A stretch of 64,000 nt of DNA from positions 62,001-126,000 of the forward strand of contig NZ_CANMEH010000003.1 of the NCBI RefSeq assembly GCF_947496875.1, read 5' to 3'. Made by a program: the position numbers and the translations under genes. The stretch's first letter is position 1. The number at the start of each line of letters is the position of its first letter. Shown piece after piece: positions 1 through 8,646 of this stretch. The notes beneath the pieces were generated by a model, which was not told the origin of the DNA, did not search any database, and saw only the letters and a list, made by a program, of their open reading frames with translations. The DNA comes from an uncultured Paracoccus sp. (lineage in GTDB: Bacteria; Pseudomonadota; Alphaproteobacteria; Rhodobacterales; Rhodobacteraceae).

Positions 1-659
1 GCCACGTCGCGGGCGAACACGCCGACCGTGTCGAGACTGGGCGACTGGCTCAGCACGCCACGGCGCGCGATCGCACCGGAGCTGGGCTTGAACCCGACGC
101 AACCGCAATACGACGCCGGCCGGATCACCGACCCGCCGGTCTGGGTCCCGATCGCCAGAGGCGCCATGCCCGCGGCAATGGCGGCGGCGGATCCCGCCGA
201 GGACCCCCCGGGGGTGTGGTCCGGATTGGCCGGGTTTCGCGTGGCCGACGGATGCAGATACTGCAGCTCGGTCGTGACGGTCTTGCCCATGATTAGCCCG
301 CCCGCGGACCGCAGCCGCGAGACGACCGCGGCATCGGTTGCGGGGACCCGGCCCTGGTCGAGCACAGTTCCGTTTTCAGTCGGAATGCCCGCTGTGTCGA
401 TGACGTCCTTGATGCCGACCGGCAGGCCATGAAGTGGTCCCAGCGGTCGACCCGACTGGCGATAACGGTCCGCATGTTCGGCCTGCGCCCGCAGGAACCC
501 CGGGTCGAACCATGCAAACGCCCCCACCTGCGGTTCGACCGCCTGGACTCTCGCGATCACCGCATCGGCCAGTTCGGTCGCGCGCAGCGCCGCCGAAGCG
601 ATGCGGTCGCGCAGCTCGACGGTATCCAGCGCCAGCAGGGTTGCGGGATCAGTTGCCAT
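1..659 (-). CDS. Amidase, amidase-signature family (partial; C-terminus outside window)
   Basis: About 219 codons of an amidase-signature hydrolase lie here; the C-terminus is cut off at the window edge. The Ser-cisSer-Lys machinery is visible: Lys84 in GIKD, the cis-Ser in [11 protein letters not shown] (residues 150-160) and the nucleophilic Ser177 in GTQTGGS. The family cleaves carboxamides to an acid and ammonia, or transfers the amide; the substrate cannot be read from this part. The ATG at 659 overlaps the 3' end of the TRAP large-permease gene (stop 649-651), so the two are translationally coupled. The encoded enzyme probably acts on the compound the transporter imports. This is a substrate-specific amidase rather than GatA by context, which is inference. 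Confidence 0.9.
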   Translation of the reverse strand, partial: MATDPATLLALDTVELRDRIASAALRATELADAVIARVQAVEPQVGAFAWFDPGFLRAQAEHADRYRQSGRPLGPLHGLPVGIKDVIDTAGIPTENGTVLDQGRVPATDAAVVSRLRSAGGLIMGKTVTTELQYLHPSATRNPANPDHTPGGSSAGSAAAIAAGMAPLAIGTQTGGSVIRPASYCGCVGFKPSSGAIARRGVLSQSPSLDTVGVFARDV

Positions 660-2067
660 AGATTGCCTCGGGCAGGCTGAAGACGATGCCCGGGAAGATG
701 TAGACCATCGCCATCGACAGGAACACCATCATCAGGAACGGCATGACTCCCCGAAAGATGTCCGTCAGCCGGACCTCGGGTGGGGCGATTCCCTTGAGGT
801 AGTAGGCAGACATCGCCATGGGCGGGGTCAGGAACGACGTCTGCAGGTTCAGCGCCACGAGGATGCCGAAGAACAGCGGGTCGATCCCGAAATGCGGCAG
901 CAGGGGCAGGAAGATCGGCACGAAGATGATGATGATCTCGGACCATTCCAGCGGCCAGCCCAGTAGGAAGATGATCAGCTGGGCCAGCAGCAGGAAGGTG
1001 AGCGGCGACAAATCGAGCCCGGTGACGAAGGACGAGATCAGCTGCTCGCCCCCGAGATACGAGAACACCGCCGAGAACGTGTAGCTGCCGACGAAGAGCC
1101 AGCAGACCATCGCCGTCGTCCGGACGGTCAGGTAGACCGATTCCCGCAGCCGGTCGAAGGTCAGCGCGCGGTAACCTGCCGCCAGCAGGATCCCGCCGAG
1201 CGCGCCGATCGACGCGGCCTCGGTCGGGGTTGCCAGACCGAACAGGATGGATCCCAGGACGGCGAGGATCAGGATCGCCAGCGGGAAGAACGACTTGATC
1301 AGCAGGATGACCAGTTGACCCCGGGGCATGTCCGGGACCTCTTCGTCGGTTGGGCGGGGCGCAACCGAGGGCTGCAGGATCGACCGGCCGACGACATAGA
1401 TCAGGTACAATCCCACCAGCAGCAGGCCCGGCAGCATCGCGGCGGCATAGAGCCGGACGATCGAGACGCCCGACGCCGCCGCATAGACGATCAGCATGAT
1501 CGACGGTGGGATCAGGATGCCCAGCGTTCCGCCCGCGCAGATGATCCCGGATGCAAAGCTGGGATCATAGCGCGACTTTAGCATCGCGGGCAGCGCCAGC
1601 AGCCCCATGAGCGTCACCACCGCGCCGACGATGCCGGTGGCCGTGGCGAACAGCGCACAGGTGATCAGCGCCGCCACGCCCATCGAGCCCGGGATGTTCT
1701 TGGAGGCGACGTTCAGCGAGGAGAACAGCCGGTCCACGATGTTCGCGCGTTCGACGATGTAGCCCATGAACAGGAACAGCGGGATCGCGGTCAGGACCTC
1801 GTTCGCCATGACCGTGTAGGTCTGGTTGATGAACAGGTCGAAGATGCGGTTGTTGAAGAACCCCTCGACCCAGCCGGTGGCCAGGGTCCAGGTGTCGGCA
1901 TCCTCGGGCAGCCGCTCATAGCCGCGCCACATCCGCCCCGCATCGAAATAGGCATAGTAGCCGAATGCGATCCCCAGGGCCATCAGGGTGAACGCGATCG
2001 GGAATCCCAGGAACACGAACAGGATGAAGACACCCAGCATCGCCAGCGCGATTTGCGGATCGGTCAC
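649..2067 (-). CDS. dctM: TRAP transporter large permease subunit DctM
   Basis: A 472-residue polytopic membrane protein of the DctM family, made of repeated hydrophobic segments beginning with MTDPQIALAMLGVFILFVF. It carries the family hallmarks of a proline/glycine-rich re-entrant stretch (GGTLGILIPPSIMLIVYAA, about residues 175-195) and a second one near the C-terminus (LQTSFLTPPMAMSAYYLKG). DctM is the channel-forming subunit of Na+-driven tripartite ATP-independent periplasmic importers. An insert around residues 40-75 makes it longer than minimal DctM, as in the TakM-type subgroup. It lies 15 bp downstream of dctQ and overlaps the amidase start. Confidence 0.96.
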   Translation of the reverse strand: MTDPQIALAMLGVFILFVFLGFPIAFTLMALGIAFGYYAYFDAGRMWRGYERLPEDADTWTLATGWVEGFFNNRIFDLFINQTYTVMANEVLTAIPLFLFMGYIVERANIVDRLFSSLNVASKNIPGSMGVAALITCALFATATGIVGAVVTLMGLLALPAMLKSRYDPSFASGIICAGGTLGILIPPSIMLIVYAAASGVSIVRLYAAAMLPGLLLVGLYLIYVVGRSILQPSVAPRPTDEEVPDMPRGQLVILLIKSFFPLAILILAVLGSILFGLATPTEAASIGALGGILLAAGYRALTFDRLRESVYLTVRTTAMVCWLFVGSYTFSAVFSYLGGEQLISSFVTGLDLSPLTFLLLAQLIIFLLGWPLEWSEIIIIFVPIFLPLLPHFGIDPLFFGILVALNLQTSFLTPPMAMSAYYLKGIAPPEVRLTDIFRGVMPFLMMVFLSMAMVYIFPGIVFSLPEAIYGN

Positions 2068-2082
2068 GTGCGGGATCTCCTG

Positions 2083-2700
2083 TCAGCGGACGGTGCCGCC
2101 GGACGGCGGATGTGTGTGATCGGGGTGGTGGACCAGCTCTTCGCCGCGCTCCTGCGCCAGCAGAATCTCGGTCTCTTCGACATCGGGGGTGGCCTCGTGC
2201 CAGACGCCGGTGCGAATCGCGATGATGCTGCGAAAGACCTGTGCAATCCCCTGGATGAACAGCAGGATACCGGCAAGAACCAGAATCGACTTGAACTGGT
2301 AGATGGGGATCCCGGCGGGGCTGGATGCGCTCACCTCGCCATAGCCGACGGAACGCGCCGCGTATTTCCATCCGGCAAAGATCAGCGCCGTGATCCCCGG
2401 AAAGAAGAAGATCACGTAGAGAACCAGATCGATCGTTCCCTGCACGCGCACCGGCCACATCCGGTAGATGAAGTCGCCACGGACATGGCCACCGCGCGAC
2501 AGGGTGTACGCCCCGCCCACCATGAACAGTGACCCGTACATGATGAAGGACAGCTCGTACGCCCAGGGGGTCGGGCTGTTGAAGAGGTAGCGGACGATCA
2601 CCTCGTAGCTCATGCCCAGCGTCATCAGCAGCACGAGCCAGCCGAAAGATTTGCCGAACCAGCCCGACAGGCGGTCGGCGAAGTCGATGTAGCGCAGCAT
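2083..2700 (-). CDS. dctQ: TRAP transporter small permease subunit DctQ
   Basis: A 205-residue protein with four predicted membrane segments and the DctQ hallmark GGHVRGDF (about residues 80-87). It is longer than typical DctQ because of a His/acid-rich cytoplasmic tail (ending HHPDHTHPPSGGTVR), a feature of the larger TakQ-like class that goes with TakP-type receptors. It pairs with DctM to form the membrane component of the transporter. The gene follows dctP after 51 bp that contain a GC-rich hairpin. Confidence 0.93.
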   Translation of the reverse strand: MLRYIDFADRLSGWFGKSFGWLVLLMTLGMSYEVIVRYLFNSPTPWAYELSFIMYGSLFMVGGAYTLSRGGHVRGDFIYRMWPVRVQGTIDLVLYVIFFFPGITALIFAGWKYAARSVGYGEVSASSPAGIPIYQFKSILVLAGILLFIQGIAQVFRSIIAIRTGVWHEATPDVEETEILLAQERGEELVHHPDHTHPPSGGTVR

Positions 2701-2719
2701 CTTGACCGTTCCGATCGGC

Positions 2720-2744
2720 GGGCGGGACCGCGACGGCCCCGCCC
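2720..2744 (-). promoter_or_regulatory. Intercistronic hairpin between dctP and dctQ
   Basis: Arms GGGCGGG (2720-2726) and CCCGCCC (2738-2744) flank an 11-nt loop. It begins about 8 nt downstream of the dctP stop and ends before the dctQ start. There is no T-run, so it reads better as an mRNA-stabilising or partial-termination element that raises dctP expression above dctQM than as a full terminator. Confidence 0.5.
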
Positions 2745-2751
2745 GGTTGCC

Positions 2752-3894
2752 TTAGAGCGTCACCTTGCCCGGGAAGTAATGCTCGTACGCCAAGGTATAG
2801 TCGGGCGCGTTCATCAGTTCATAATAGGTCACGCGCTCGACCCATGCCCGCTGGCTGTCCAGGATCCGCTTCATCAGTTCGTCGGATTCCAGTTCCGGGA
2901 TCAGCTTGTCCCAGGCGTCGATCTGGGCCGACAGGATGTCCTGCGGGGTACGGTGCACGGTGACGCCGCCTTCCCCGGTCAGCTTGAGCAGGTCGGCGGA
3001 ATAGTTGTCCATCGCAAAGGCGGTGTTGTAGGTCGAAACCGCCTCGACCGCGTGGCGGAGGATGGCCTGCAGGTCAGGCTCCAGATCTTCCAGGAAATCG
3101 CGGTTGAAGAGGAACTCGAACGTCTCGGCGGCCTGGTGATAGGACCCGAGATAGTAGTTCTTGGCGACATCCTGGGCGCCGAAGCGCAGGTCCGACGACG
3201 GATTGTTGAATTCGAAGGCGTCGATCACCCCGCGCTCCATCGCGGGGACGATTTCGCCGCCGGGCAGCTGCGCCACCGACAGCCCCATCGACTGCATGAC
3301 GTCGGCGGCCAGTCCGACGGTGCGGTATTTCATGCCCTGCACGTCGGCCAGGCCGGTGACGGGGTTCTTGAACCAGCCGAATGGCTGGGCCGGCATCGGG
3401 AAGCCCATCAGCCCGACCACGTTCATCCCCATCACGTCCTGCACCAGTTCGCGGAAGAACTCCTCTCCGCCGCCCGCGTAGAACCAGGACAACATGGTGG
3501 TCGGCGACCCGCCGAAGACCGGGCCGGTGCCGAACAGGGACGCGGCCTTGTTCTTGCCGTACCAGTAGGCGCTGACCGAGTGGCTGGCATCCAGCACGCC
3601 GTCATTCACCGCATCGATCACCTGGAACGCGCCGACGACCGCACCGGCCGGCAGCAGGTCGATCTTCAGGCGGCCATTGGACATCGCCTCGACCCGCTCG
3701 ACATATTGCTGGGCCATGGTCTGCCAGATGTCCGATGCGGGCCACGAGGTCTGCATCTTCATGACCAGCGGCGACTGCGCCAGTACTGCCGGCGCGGCCA
3801 GCAGCGAACCGGCCGCGGCGGCGCCGCCACCCACGACACCGGTGCGCAGGAACGATCTGCGGTTCACGCCCTGTGCGATTGTCTTGTCGGTCAT
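2752..3894 (-). CDS. dctP: TRAP transporter substrate-binding protein, TakP-like (Tat signal)
   Basis: The ATG at 3894 is preceded by GGGAGGAAG and gives 380 residues. The N-terminus has a twin-arginine signal (NRRSFLRTG, then a Gly/Ala-rich hydrophobic core ending AVLAQ), so the receptor is probably exported folded. The mature protein matches the DctP fold of the TakP class, with PAGAVVGAFQVIDAV and YWYGKNKAASLFGTGPVF near residues 95-145. TakP receptors bind 2-oxoacids or other small carboxylates with a cation; the ligand here is unknown. It is the first gene of an operon with dctQ, dctM and an amidase gene. An upstream in-frame ATG at 4017 is unlikely because the intervening 41 residues do not resemble the family. 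Confidence 0.93.
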   Translation of the reverse strand: MTDKTIAQGVNRRSFLRTGVVGGGAAAAGSLLAAPAVLAQSPLVMKMQTSWPASDIWQTMAQQYVERVEAMSNGRLKIDLLPAGAVVGAFQVIDAVNDGVLDASHSVSAYWYGKNKAASLFGTGPVFGGSPTTMLSWFYAGGGEEFFRELVQDVMGMNVVGLMGFPMPAQPFGWFKNPVTGLADVQGMKYRTVGLAADVMQSMGLSVAQLPGGEIVPAMERGVIDAFEFNNPSSDLRFGAQDVAKNYYLGSYHQAAETFEFLFNRDFLEDLEPDLQAILRHAVEAVSTYNTAFAMDNYSADLLKLTGEGGVTVHRTPQDILSAQIDAWDKLIPELESDELMKRILDSQRAWVERVTYYELMNAPDYTLAYEHYFPGKVTL

Positions 3895-4021
3895 CGTCTT
3901 CCTCCCTGATGATCCCGCGGGTTTTTCCCGCGCGGAACTGTCGTTACATTGTCCTGCGGCGATATGAGCATCATCCGCGCGGTTCCCACAAGCCCTAAGC
4001 TTTCGCACCTGCCGCACCAGA
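3895..4021 (-). promoter_or_regulatory. Leader/promoter region of the TRAP-amidase operon with a hairpin
   Basis: These 127 bp separate the end of livF from dctP. A small stem with arms CGCGGG (3916-3921) and CCCGCG (3927-3932) and a T5 loop (A5 on the transcribed strand) sits just upstream of the dctP ribosome-binding site. I see no convincing -35/-10 pair. Whether dctP has its own promoter or is read through from livF is open. Confidence 0.35.
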
Positions 4022-4711
4022 TCAGACGCCCAGGTAGCGGTCGGCCTCCTCCGCTGTCAGTGATGCGGGCCGTCCGGACCAGATCGAGCAGCCGCGTTCC
4101 AGCACCACCGCGCGATCGGCGACTGCCCGGATCTCGCGCAGGGACTTGTCGACCAGCAGGATCGAGAGCCCCTGGCCCTTCAGCGCGGCGATCGCGGACC
4201 AGATTTCCTGGCGAACCACCGGGGCCAATCCCTCGGTCGCCTCGTCCAGGATCAGCAGACGCGGGTTCGTCATCAATGCCCGTCCGATCGCCAGCATCTG
4301 CTGTTCCCCACCCGACAAGGTCGCCGCCGGTTGTCGGCGCCGCTCGGCGAGGCGGGGAAACAGCGCCTCGACCCGGTCGCGGTCCCACGGGCCCGGTCGT
4401 GCGGCCACGATCAGGTTTTCGGCGACTGTCAGCGGCGCGAAGCACCGCCGCCCCTCGGGCACCAGCCCCAGCCCCAGCCGCGCCGCCCGGTGGGCGGGCA
4501 GGGGACCGAGGTCGGTGCCGGCAAAGCGGATCGTTCCCGACCGGATCGGCAGCAGCCGGCAGAGGGTGCGGATCGTCGTCGTCTTCCCCATGCCGTTGCG
4601 TCCCATCAGGGCCACGACCTCGCCCTGGTCCACCGTCAGATCGACATCGAACAGCGCCTGGACGGCACCATACCCGGCCTGCAGACCCGCAATCTCCAGC
4701 AGCCGGCTCAT
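4022..4711 (-). CDS. livF: ABC transporter ATP-binding protein LivF type
   Basis: A 229-residue ABC ATPase. Walker A is GRNGMGKTTT (about residues 37-46), the signature is LSGGEQQM (about 131-138), and Walker B LLILDEATEGLAP is the LivF-type sequence. It energises import through the LivH/LivM channel together with LivG. The start overlaps the livG stop by 4 bp. It is the last gene of the importer module of the anthranilate-CoA operon. One departure from the family is LLVDKS where LLVEQN is usual: the H-loop region reads ILLVDKSLREIRAVADR, so a switch histidine is not obvious. Confidence 0.94.
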   Translation of the reverse strand: MSRLLEIAGLQAGYGAVQALFDVDLTVDQGEVVALMGRNGMGKTTTIRTLCRLLPIRSGTIRFAGTDLGPLPAHRAARLGLGLVPEGRRCFAPLTVAENLIVAARPGPWDRDRVEALFPRLAERRRQPAATLSGGEQQMLAIGRALMTNPRLLILDEATEGLAPVVRQEIWSAIAALKGQGLSILLVDKSLREIRAVADRAVVLERGCSIWSGRPASLTAEEADRYLGV

Positions 4712-5457
4712 GCCTCTTCGCCCAGGTAGCTGCGGCGCACCTCGGGGTTGGCGCGGATCTCGTCCACGCTGCCGGTCGCGACGATCCGGCCGTAGACGAG
4801 GACGCTGATCCGGTCGGCCAGGGCAAAGACCGCATCCATGTCATGCTCGACCAGCAGGATCGGCGCCTCGGTCCGCAGCCCGGACAGCAGCGACACCAGC
4901 TGGCCGGCGCCCTCGGTCCCCATTCCGGCCATCGGCTCGTCCAGCAGAAAGGCCCGCGGCCGCAACGCCAGGGCCATCGCCACCTCCAGCTTGCGGCGTT
5001 CGCCATGGCTCAGCGCGCCGGCGGCGATCTGCTCGCGGCCGTCGAGCCCAACCTGGCGGATGTGGAACCCGGCCGGCTCGGTCAACCCGGAGTCGGACAG
5101 GATAGGCCGCAGAAAGCCGAAGCTGCGCCCCGATCCACCCTGAACGGCCAGGCAGACATTCTGCAGAACGGTGAAGTCGGGAATCACGCTGGACACCTGA
5201 AAGCTGCGGGCCAGCCCCAGACGGGCGCGCGCCGCGGCGTCCAAGCCGTCGATGCGCTGCCCCTCGAACCGGACCTCGCCCGCATCGGGGCGCAGTTCAC
5301 CCACGATCTGCTTGATCAATGTGGACTTCCCGGCCCCATTGGGGCCGATCAGCGCGTGGATCTCGCCCGGATACAGCGTCAGGCTGACGTCGTCGGTCGC
5401 CGTCAGCGCACCAAAGGCCTTTCGCAGCCGGCGTATGTCGAGGATGGCGTCATGCAT
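4708..5457 (-). CDS. livG: ABC transporter ATP-binding protein LivG type
   Basis: A 249-residue ATPase with Walker A GPNGAGKST (about residues 38-46), signature LSHGERRKLEVAMAL, Walker B AFLLDEPMAGMG and the switch histidine in LLVEHDMDAV. The C-terminal extension ending in RRSYLGEEA is typical of LivG. It pairs with LivF. It overlaps livM by 8 bp and livF by 4 bp, showing tight translational coupling. The family imports branched-chain amino acids or, in catabolic operons like this one, aromatic acids. Confidence 0.95.
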   Translation of the reverse strand: MHDAILDIRRLRKAFGALTATDDVSLTLYPGEIHALIGPNGAGKSTLIKQIVGELRPDAGEVRFEGQRIDGLDAAARARLGLARSFQVSSVIPDFTVLQNVCLAVQGGSGRSFGFLRPILSDSGLTEPAGFHIRQVGLDGREQIAAGALSHGERRKLEVAMALALRPRAFLLDEPMAGMGTEGAGQLVSLLSGLRTEAPILLVEHDMDAVFALADRISVLVYGRIVATGSVDEIRANPEVRRSYLGEEA

Positions 5458-6433
5458 GCCCGCGACCCCGTCCCGACAGCATGCCCACGATTCCGCCCGG
5501 CGACCACAACACCACGCCCAGCAGCACCAGGCCCAGCAGCACCTGCCAGTAGTCGCTGATCCCGCCCAGCAGATGCTCCATCGTCACGAACAGCATCGCG
5601 CCGGCGACCGGGCCGACCAGCCGCCCGACGCCGCCCAGGATCACGAACACCATGATCTCGCCCGACATGTACCAGGACAGCATCGCGGGCGACACGAACC
5701 GGTTCAGGTCGGCGTACAGCGACCCCGCAAGGCCGGTGATCATCGCCGAGAGGACAAAGGCGGTCAGCCGGATCCCGAAGGGGCGAATGCCCACCGCGAC
5801 GGTGCGCTGCGTGTTCCGCCGCGCCGCCTGCAGCGCCAGGCCGAACCGGGCCCGCATCACCACCGCGGTGAATCCCAGCGTCATCAGCAACAGCCCCGCA
5901 CAGATCAGGAACCACGATAACGGCTGCATCGTCTGCACGCCGGGAAAGGCGTTGCGGACATAGAAGCTCAGCCCGTCCTCGCCCCCATAGGCGGGCCAGC
6001 CGACGGCGAACCAGTAGATCATCTGCGCGAAGGCGAGCGTGACCATGATGAAATAGACGCCCGAGGTGCGCAGGCTCAGCGCCCCGATCGCCAGGGCGGC
6101 AAGTCCGGACACCAGCAGCACCATGGGCCAGATCGCCAGCATCTCGTTGGTGCCGTTCATCGTGTAGGGCAGCGTCGTCAGCGGTTGGCCGGACATGGCG
6201 TGGCTGGCGAGGATCCCGGTGACGTAGCCGCCGATGCCGAAGAATGCGGCGTGGCCGAAACTGACCAGCCCGCCGTAGCCGAGGGCAAAGTTCAGCCCGA
6301 CGCCGGCCAGCGCAAAGATGGCGGCCTTGGTCGCCAGCGTGACCAGGAAGGCGTGGCCGGTCAGATGGGCGGTCAGCGCCCCGCCGATCAGCAGGCCGAG
6401 CGTGGCAAGGTTGATCACCGCGATACGGCTCAT
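5450..6433 (-). CDS. livM: ABC transporter permease LivM type
   Basis: A 327-residue membrane protein of the branched-chain amino acid permease family. The family core GLNFALGYGGLVSFGHAAFFGIGGY lies at about residues 46-70, with an EAA-like stretch further on (RNTQRTVAVGIRPFGIRLTAF). The protein starts with an ATG at 6433 that overlaps the livH stop by 4 bp. It forms the translocation pore with LivH. Its position after a benzoate/2-aminobenzoate-CoA ligase gene suggests uptake of an aromatic carboxylate. Confidence 0.95.
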   Translation of the reverse strand: MSRIAVINLATLGLLIGGALTAHLTGHAFLVTLATKAAIFALAGVGLNFALGYGGLVSFGHAAFFGIGGYVTGILASHAMSGQPLTTLPYTMNGTNEMLAIWPMVLLVSGLAALAIGALSLRTSGVYFIMVTLAFAQMIYWFAVGWPAYGGEDGLSFYVRNAFPGVQTMQPLSWFLICAGLLLMTLGFTAVVMRARFGLALQAARRNTQRTVAVGIRPFGIRLTAFVLSAMITGLAGSLYADLNRFVSPAMLSWYMSGEIMVFVILGGVGRLVGPVAGAMLFVTMEHLLGGISDYWQVLLGLVLLGVVLWSPGGIVGMLSGRGRGHA

Positions 6434-7341
6434 GCGCGGGCCCCGAACAGGCCGGTGGGGCGCCAGACCAGCACCGCGGCCATCAGGATGTAGACCGACA
6501 TCGCCGCAAGCGACGCGCCCAAGGTGTTCGCCGAGGCTTGCGGCATTACCTGCGCCAGCAGCGAGGGCAGCAGCGCGCGTCCGAGCGAGTCGGTCATCCC
6601 CACCAGCAGCGCCGACAGCAGCGCCCCGCCGATCGACCCGATGCCGCCGATCACCACGACCACGAAGGCGAGGATCAGCACCGGCTCTCCCATCCCGACC
6701 TGCACCGACTGCACCGCGCCGACCAGCGCGCCGGCCAGTCCGGCAAGAGCCGCGCCGAGCGCAAAGACCAGCGTGTAGAGGATGGAGATGTCGACCCCCA
6801 GCGCCCCGATCATCTCGCGGTCCGCCTCGCCGGCGCGGATGCGGATGCCCAGCCGCGTGTTGTGCATCAGCCAGAACAGACCGGCGGCGATGGCAATGCC
6901 CAGCCCGATCACGCCCAGCCGGAACACCGGATAGACCAGGCCGCCGGGCAGCGTGACGGTGCCCGCCAGCGAAGGCGGCAGGGTGAGATACAGCGGGAAC
7001 GAACCGAACAGCCAGCGGGCGCCTTCGGAAAAGATCAGGATCAGCGCGAATGTCGCCAGCACCTGATCTAGGTGGTCCCGGCTGTACAGGCGACGGATCA
7101 CCAGCATCTCGATCAGCGCGCCCGCCATCGCCGCGGCGGCCAGGCTGCCGGCGGCGCCCAGCCAGAAATTGCCGGTCGCCTTGGTGACGACCGCGCAGGC
7201 GAAGGCGCCGATCATGTACAGCGATCCGTGCGCCAGGTTGATCAGCCCCATCACGCCGAACACGAGGGTCAGCCCGGCCGCCATCAGGAACAGGGTCATG
7301 CCGTATTGCAGCCCGTTCAGGAGCTGTTCGAAGAGGAGCAT
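6430..7341 (-). CDS. livH: ABC transporter permease LivH type
   Basis: A 303-residue permease starting MLLFEQLLNGLQYGMTLFL, with the conserved LTLVFGVMGLINLAHGSLYM motif (two pieces around residues 24-43) and the C-terminal GGIGSIGGALLSALLVG repeat that marks LivH. It makes the membrane heterodimer with LivM. The start lies 49 bp after the binding-protein gene, and that spacer is filled by a strong hairpin. Confidence 0.96.
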   Translation of the reverse strand: MLLFEQLLNGLQYGMTLFLMAAGLTLVFGVMGLINLAHGSLYMIGAFACAVVTKATGNFWLGAAGSLAAAAMAGALIEMLVIRRLYSRDHLDQVLATFALILIFSEGARWLFGSFPLYLTLPPSLAGTVTLPGGLVYPVFRLGVIGLGIAIAAGLFWLMHNTRLGIRIRAGEADREMIGALGVDISILYTLVFALGAALAGLAGALVGAVQSVQVGMGEPVLILAFVVVVIGGIGSIGGALLSALLVGMTDSLGRALLPSLLAQVMPQASANTLGASLAAMSVYILMAAVLVWRPTGLFGARA

Positions 7342-7360
7342 CGGTTCATCCCGCTGGGAT

Positions 7361-7384
7361 GCGCCGGGGCCGGGGCCCCGGCGC
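7361..7384 (-). promoter_or_regulatory. Intercistronic hairpin between binding-protein gene and livH
   Basis: Perfect 9-bp arms GCGCCGGGG (7361-7369) and CCCCGGCGC (7376-7384) with a 6-nt loop start 6 nt after the binding-protein stop codon. There is no T-run. The position, directly after a receptor gene and before the permeases, matches the dctP/dctQ hairpins elsewhere in the window. Confidence 0.55.
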
Positions 7385-7390
7385 GGCCTG

Positions 7391-8533
7391 TCACATCTTG
7401 CACTCTTCGGCGTAGGCGTCGCCGCGATCCGTCATCGCGGTGCCGACGATGTGGTTGGTCAGCGTGCCCTCGTCATCCTTGACGACCTCGCGCACATACA
7501 GGTCCTGGATCGGGTGGTGGTTGGGCCCGAAGCTGAACTTGCCCCGCACGCTGTCGAACTCGGCGGCCTTCAGCGCGTCCCGGAAGGCATCCTGATCGGC
7601 GACGTCGGCCTTTTCGGCGGCCGCAAGGATCAGGTTCGCGGTGTCATAGCCCTGCGCGGCATAGACCGATGGCAGCCGGTCGTAGGCGGTGCGAAACTCC
7701 TCGACAAAGGTCTTGTTCGCGGAATTGTCCAGATCGGGCGACCAGCTGGCCGTGTTCCTGACACCCAGCGCGGCGTCGCCCACCGCCGGCAGAATGTCCT
7801 GGCTGAAGCTGAAGGCGGGGCCGATCAGCGGCGTGGTCACGCCGGATCCCGCATACTGCTTCATGAACGAGATCCCCATGCCGCCGGGCAGGAAGAAGAA
7901 CACCGCGTCGGCACCGCTGTCGCGGATCTGCGCGATCTCGCCCGCATAGTCGGTCTGTCCCACCTGGGTATAGACCTCGGAGACCACCTCGCCCTTGTAG
8001 AACCGCTTGAACCCGGCCAGCGAATCCTGCCCGGCCGGATAGTTGGGCGCCATGATGAAGACCTTGCCATAGCCGGTATCGGTCGCCGCCTGACCGGCCG
8101 CCTCGTGGAAATTGTCGTTCTGATAGCTGACCGAGAAATAGTTCTTGTTGCATTGCGGGCCTGCCAGCGCCGACGGCGCGGCGTTCGTGGACAGGTAGAA
8201 CTTGCCCTGCTGCACGGCGGCGGGGACGACCGCCATGGCGAGGTTCGACCAGACGATGCCGGTCAGGATGTCCACGTTTTCCGACTGGATCATCTTGTCG
8301 GCCAGCTGCACCGCCACGTCGGGTTTCTGCTGGTCGTCCTCGGTGACCACGGTGATGTCCGCCGCCTTGTCGCCGGCCAGCTTCAGGGCGAGGTCGAACC
8401 CGTCGCGGGTGTCGATGCCCAGACCGGCGCCGCCACCCGAGAGGGTGGTGATCATCCCGATCTTGATCGGCTCGGCCAGCGCCGTGGTTGCGGCCAGCGT
8501 TGCGGCCAGCGTCATGATGGACAGGGTCTTCAT
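7391..8533 (-). CDS. ABC transporter periplasmic substrate-binding protein, LivK-like
   Basis: 380 residues with a Sec signal peptide (MKTLSIMTLAATLAATTALA) and the Peripla_BP_6 fold: IKIGMITTLSGGGAGLG at the start of the mature part and VDILTGIVWSNLAMAV further on. A good ribosome-binding site (GGGAGGAGACC) precedes the ATG. It captures the substrate for the LivHMGF importer. Similar receptors in operons with benzoate-CoA or 2-aminobenzoate-CoA ligase bind aromatic acids, so anthranilate or a related benzoate is the expected ligand (inference). The mature protein contains a single obvious Cys pair, at CNKNYF and near the C-terminus (EECKM). Confidence 0.93.
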   Translation of the reverse strand: MKTLSIMTLAATLAATTALAEPIKIGMITTLSGGGAGLGIDTRDGFDLALKLAGDKAADITVVTEDDQQKPDVAVQLADKMIQSENVDILTGIVWSNLAMAVVPAAVQQGKFYLSTNAAPSALAGPQCNKNYFSVSYQNDNFHEAAGQAATDTGYGKVFIMAPNYPAGQDSLAGFKRFYKGEVVSEVYTQVGQTDYAGEIAQIRDSGADAVFFFLPGGMGISFMKQYAGSGVTTPLIGPAFSFSQDILPAVGDAALGVRNTASWSPDLDNSANKTFVEEFRTAYDRLPSVYAAQGYDTANLILAAAEKADVADQDAFRDALKAAEFDSVRGKFSFGPNHHPIQDLYVREVVKDDEGTLTNHIVGTAMTDRGDAYAEECKM

Positions 8534-8631
8534 CGTGGTCTCCTCCCGTGGAGCGTCAGTTTCTGGTTGGTGCGTTCAGTTGTTTGCCGGCAGGTGCCGA
8601 TCTGCAATCGTTCTTCTGTGTGACGGTAACG

Positions 8632-8645
8632 CCGGGACCGCCCGG
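8632..8645 (-). terminator. Small GC hairpin after the CoA ligase gene
   Basis: Arms CCGGG (8632-8636) and CCCGG (8641-8645) with a 4-nt loop begin right after the ligase stop codon (8647-8649). The stem is short and has no T-run, so termination would be weak. The 113-bp gap from here to the binding-protein gene could hold a separate promoter, but I see no clear one. Confidence 0.25.
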
Positions 8646-8646
8646 T

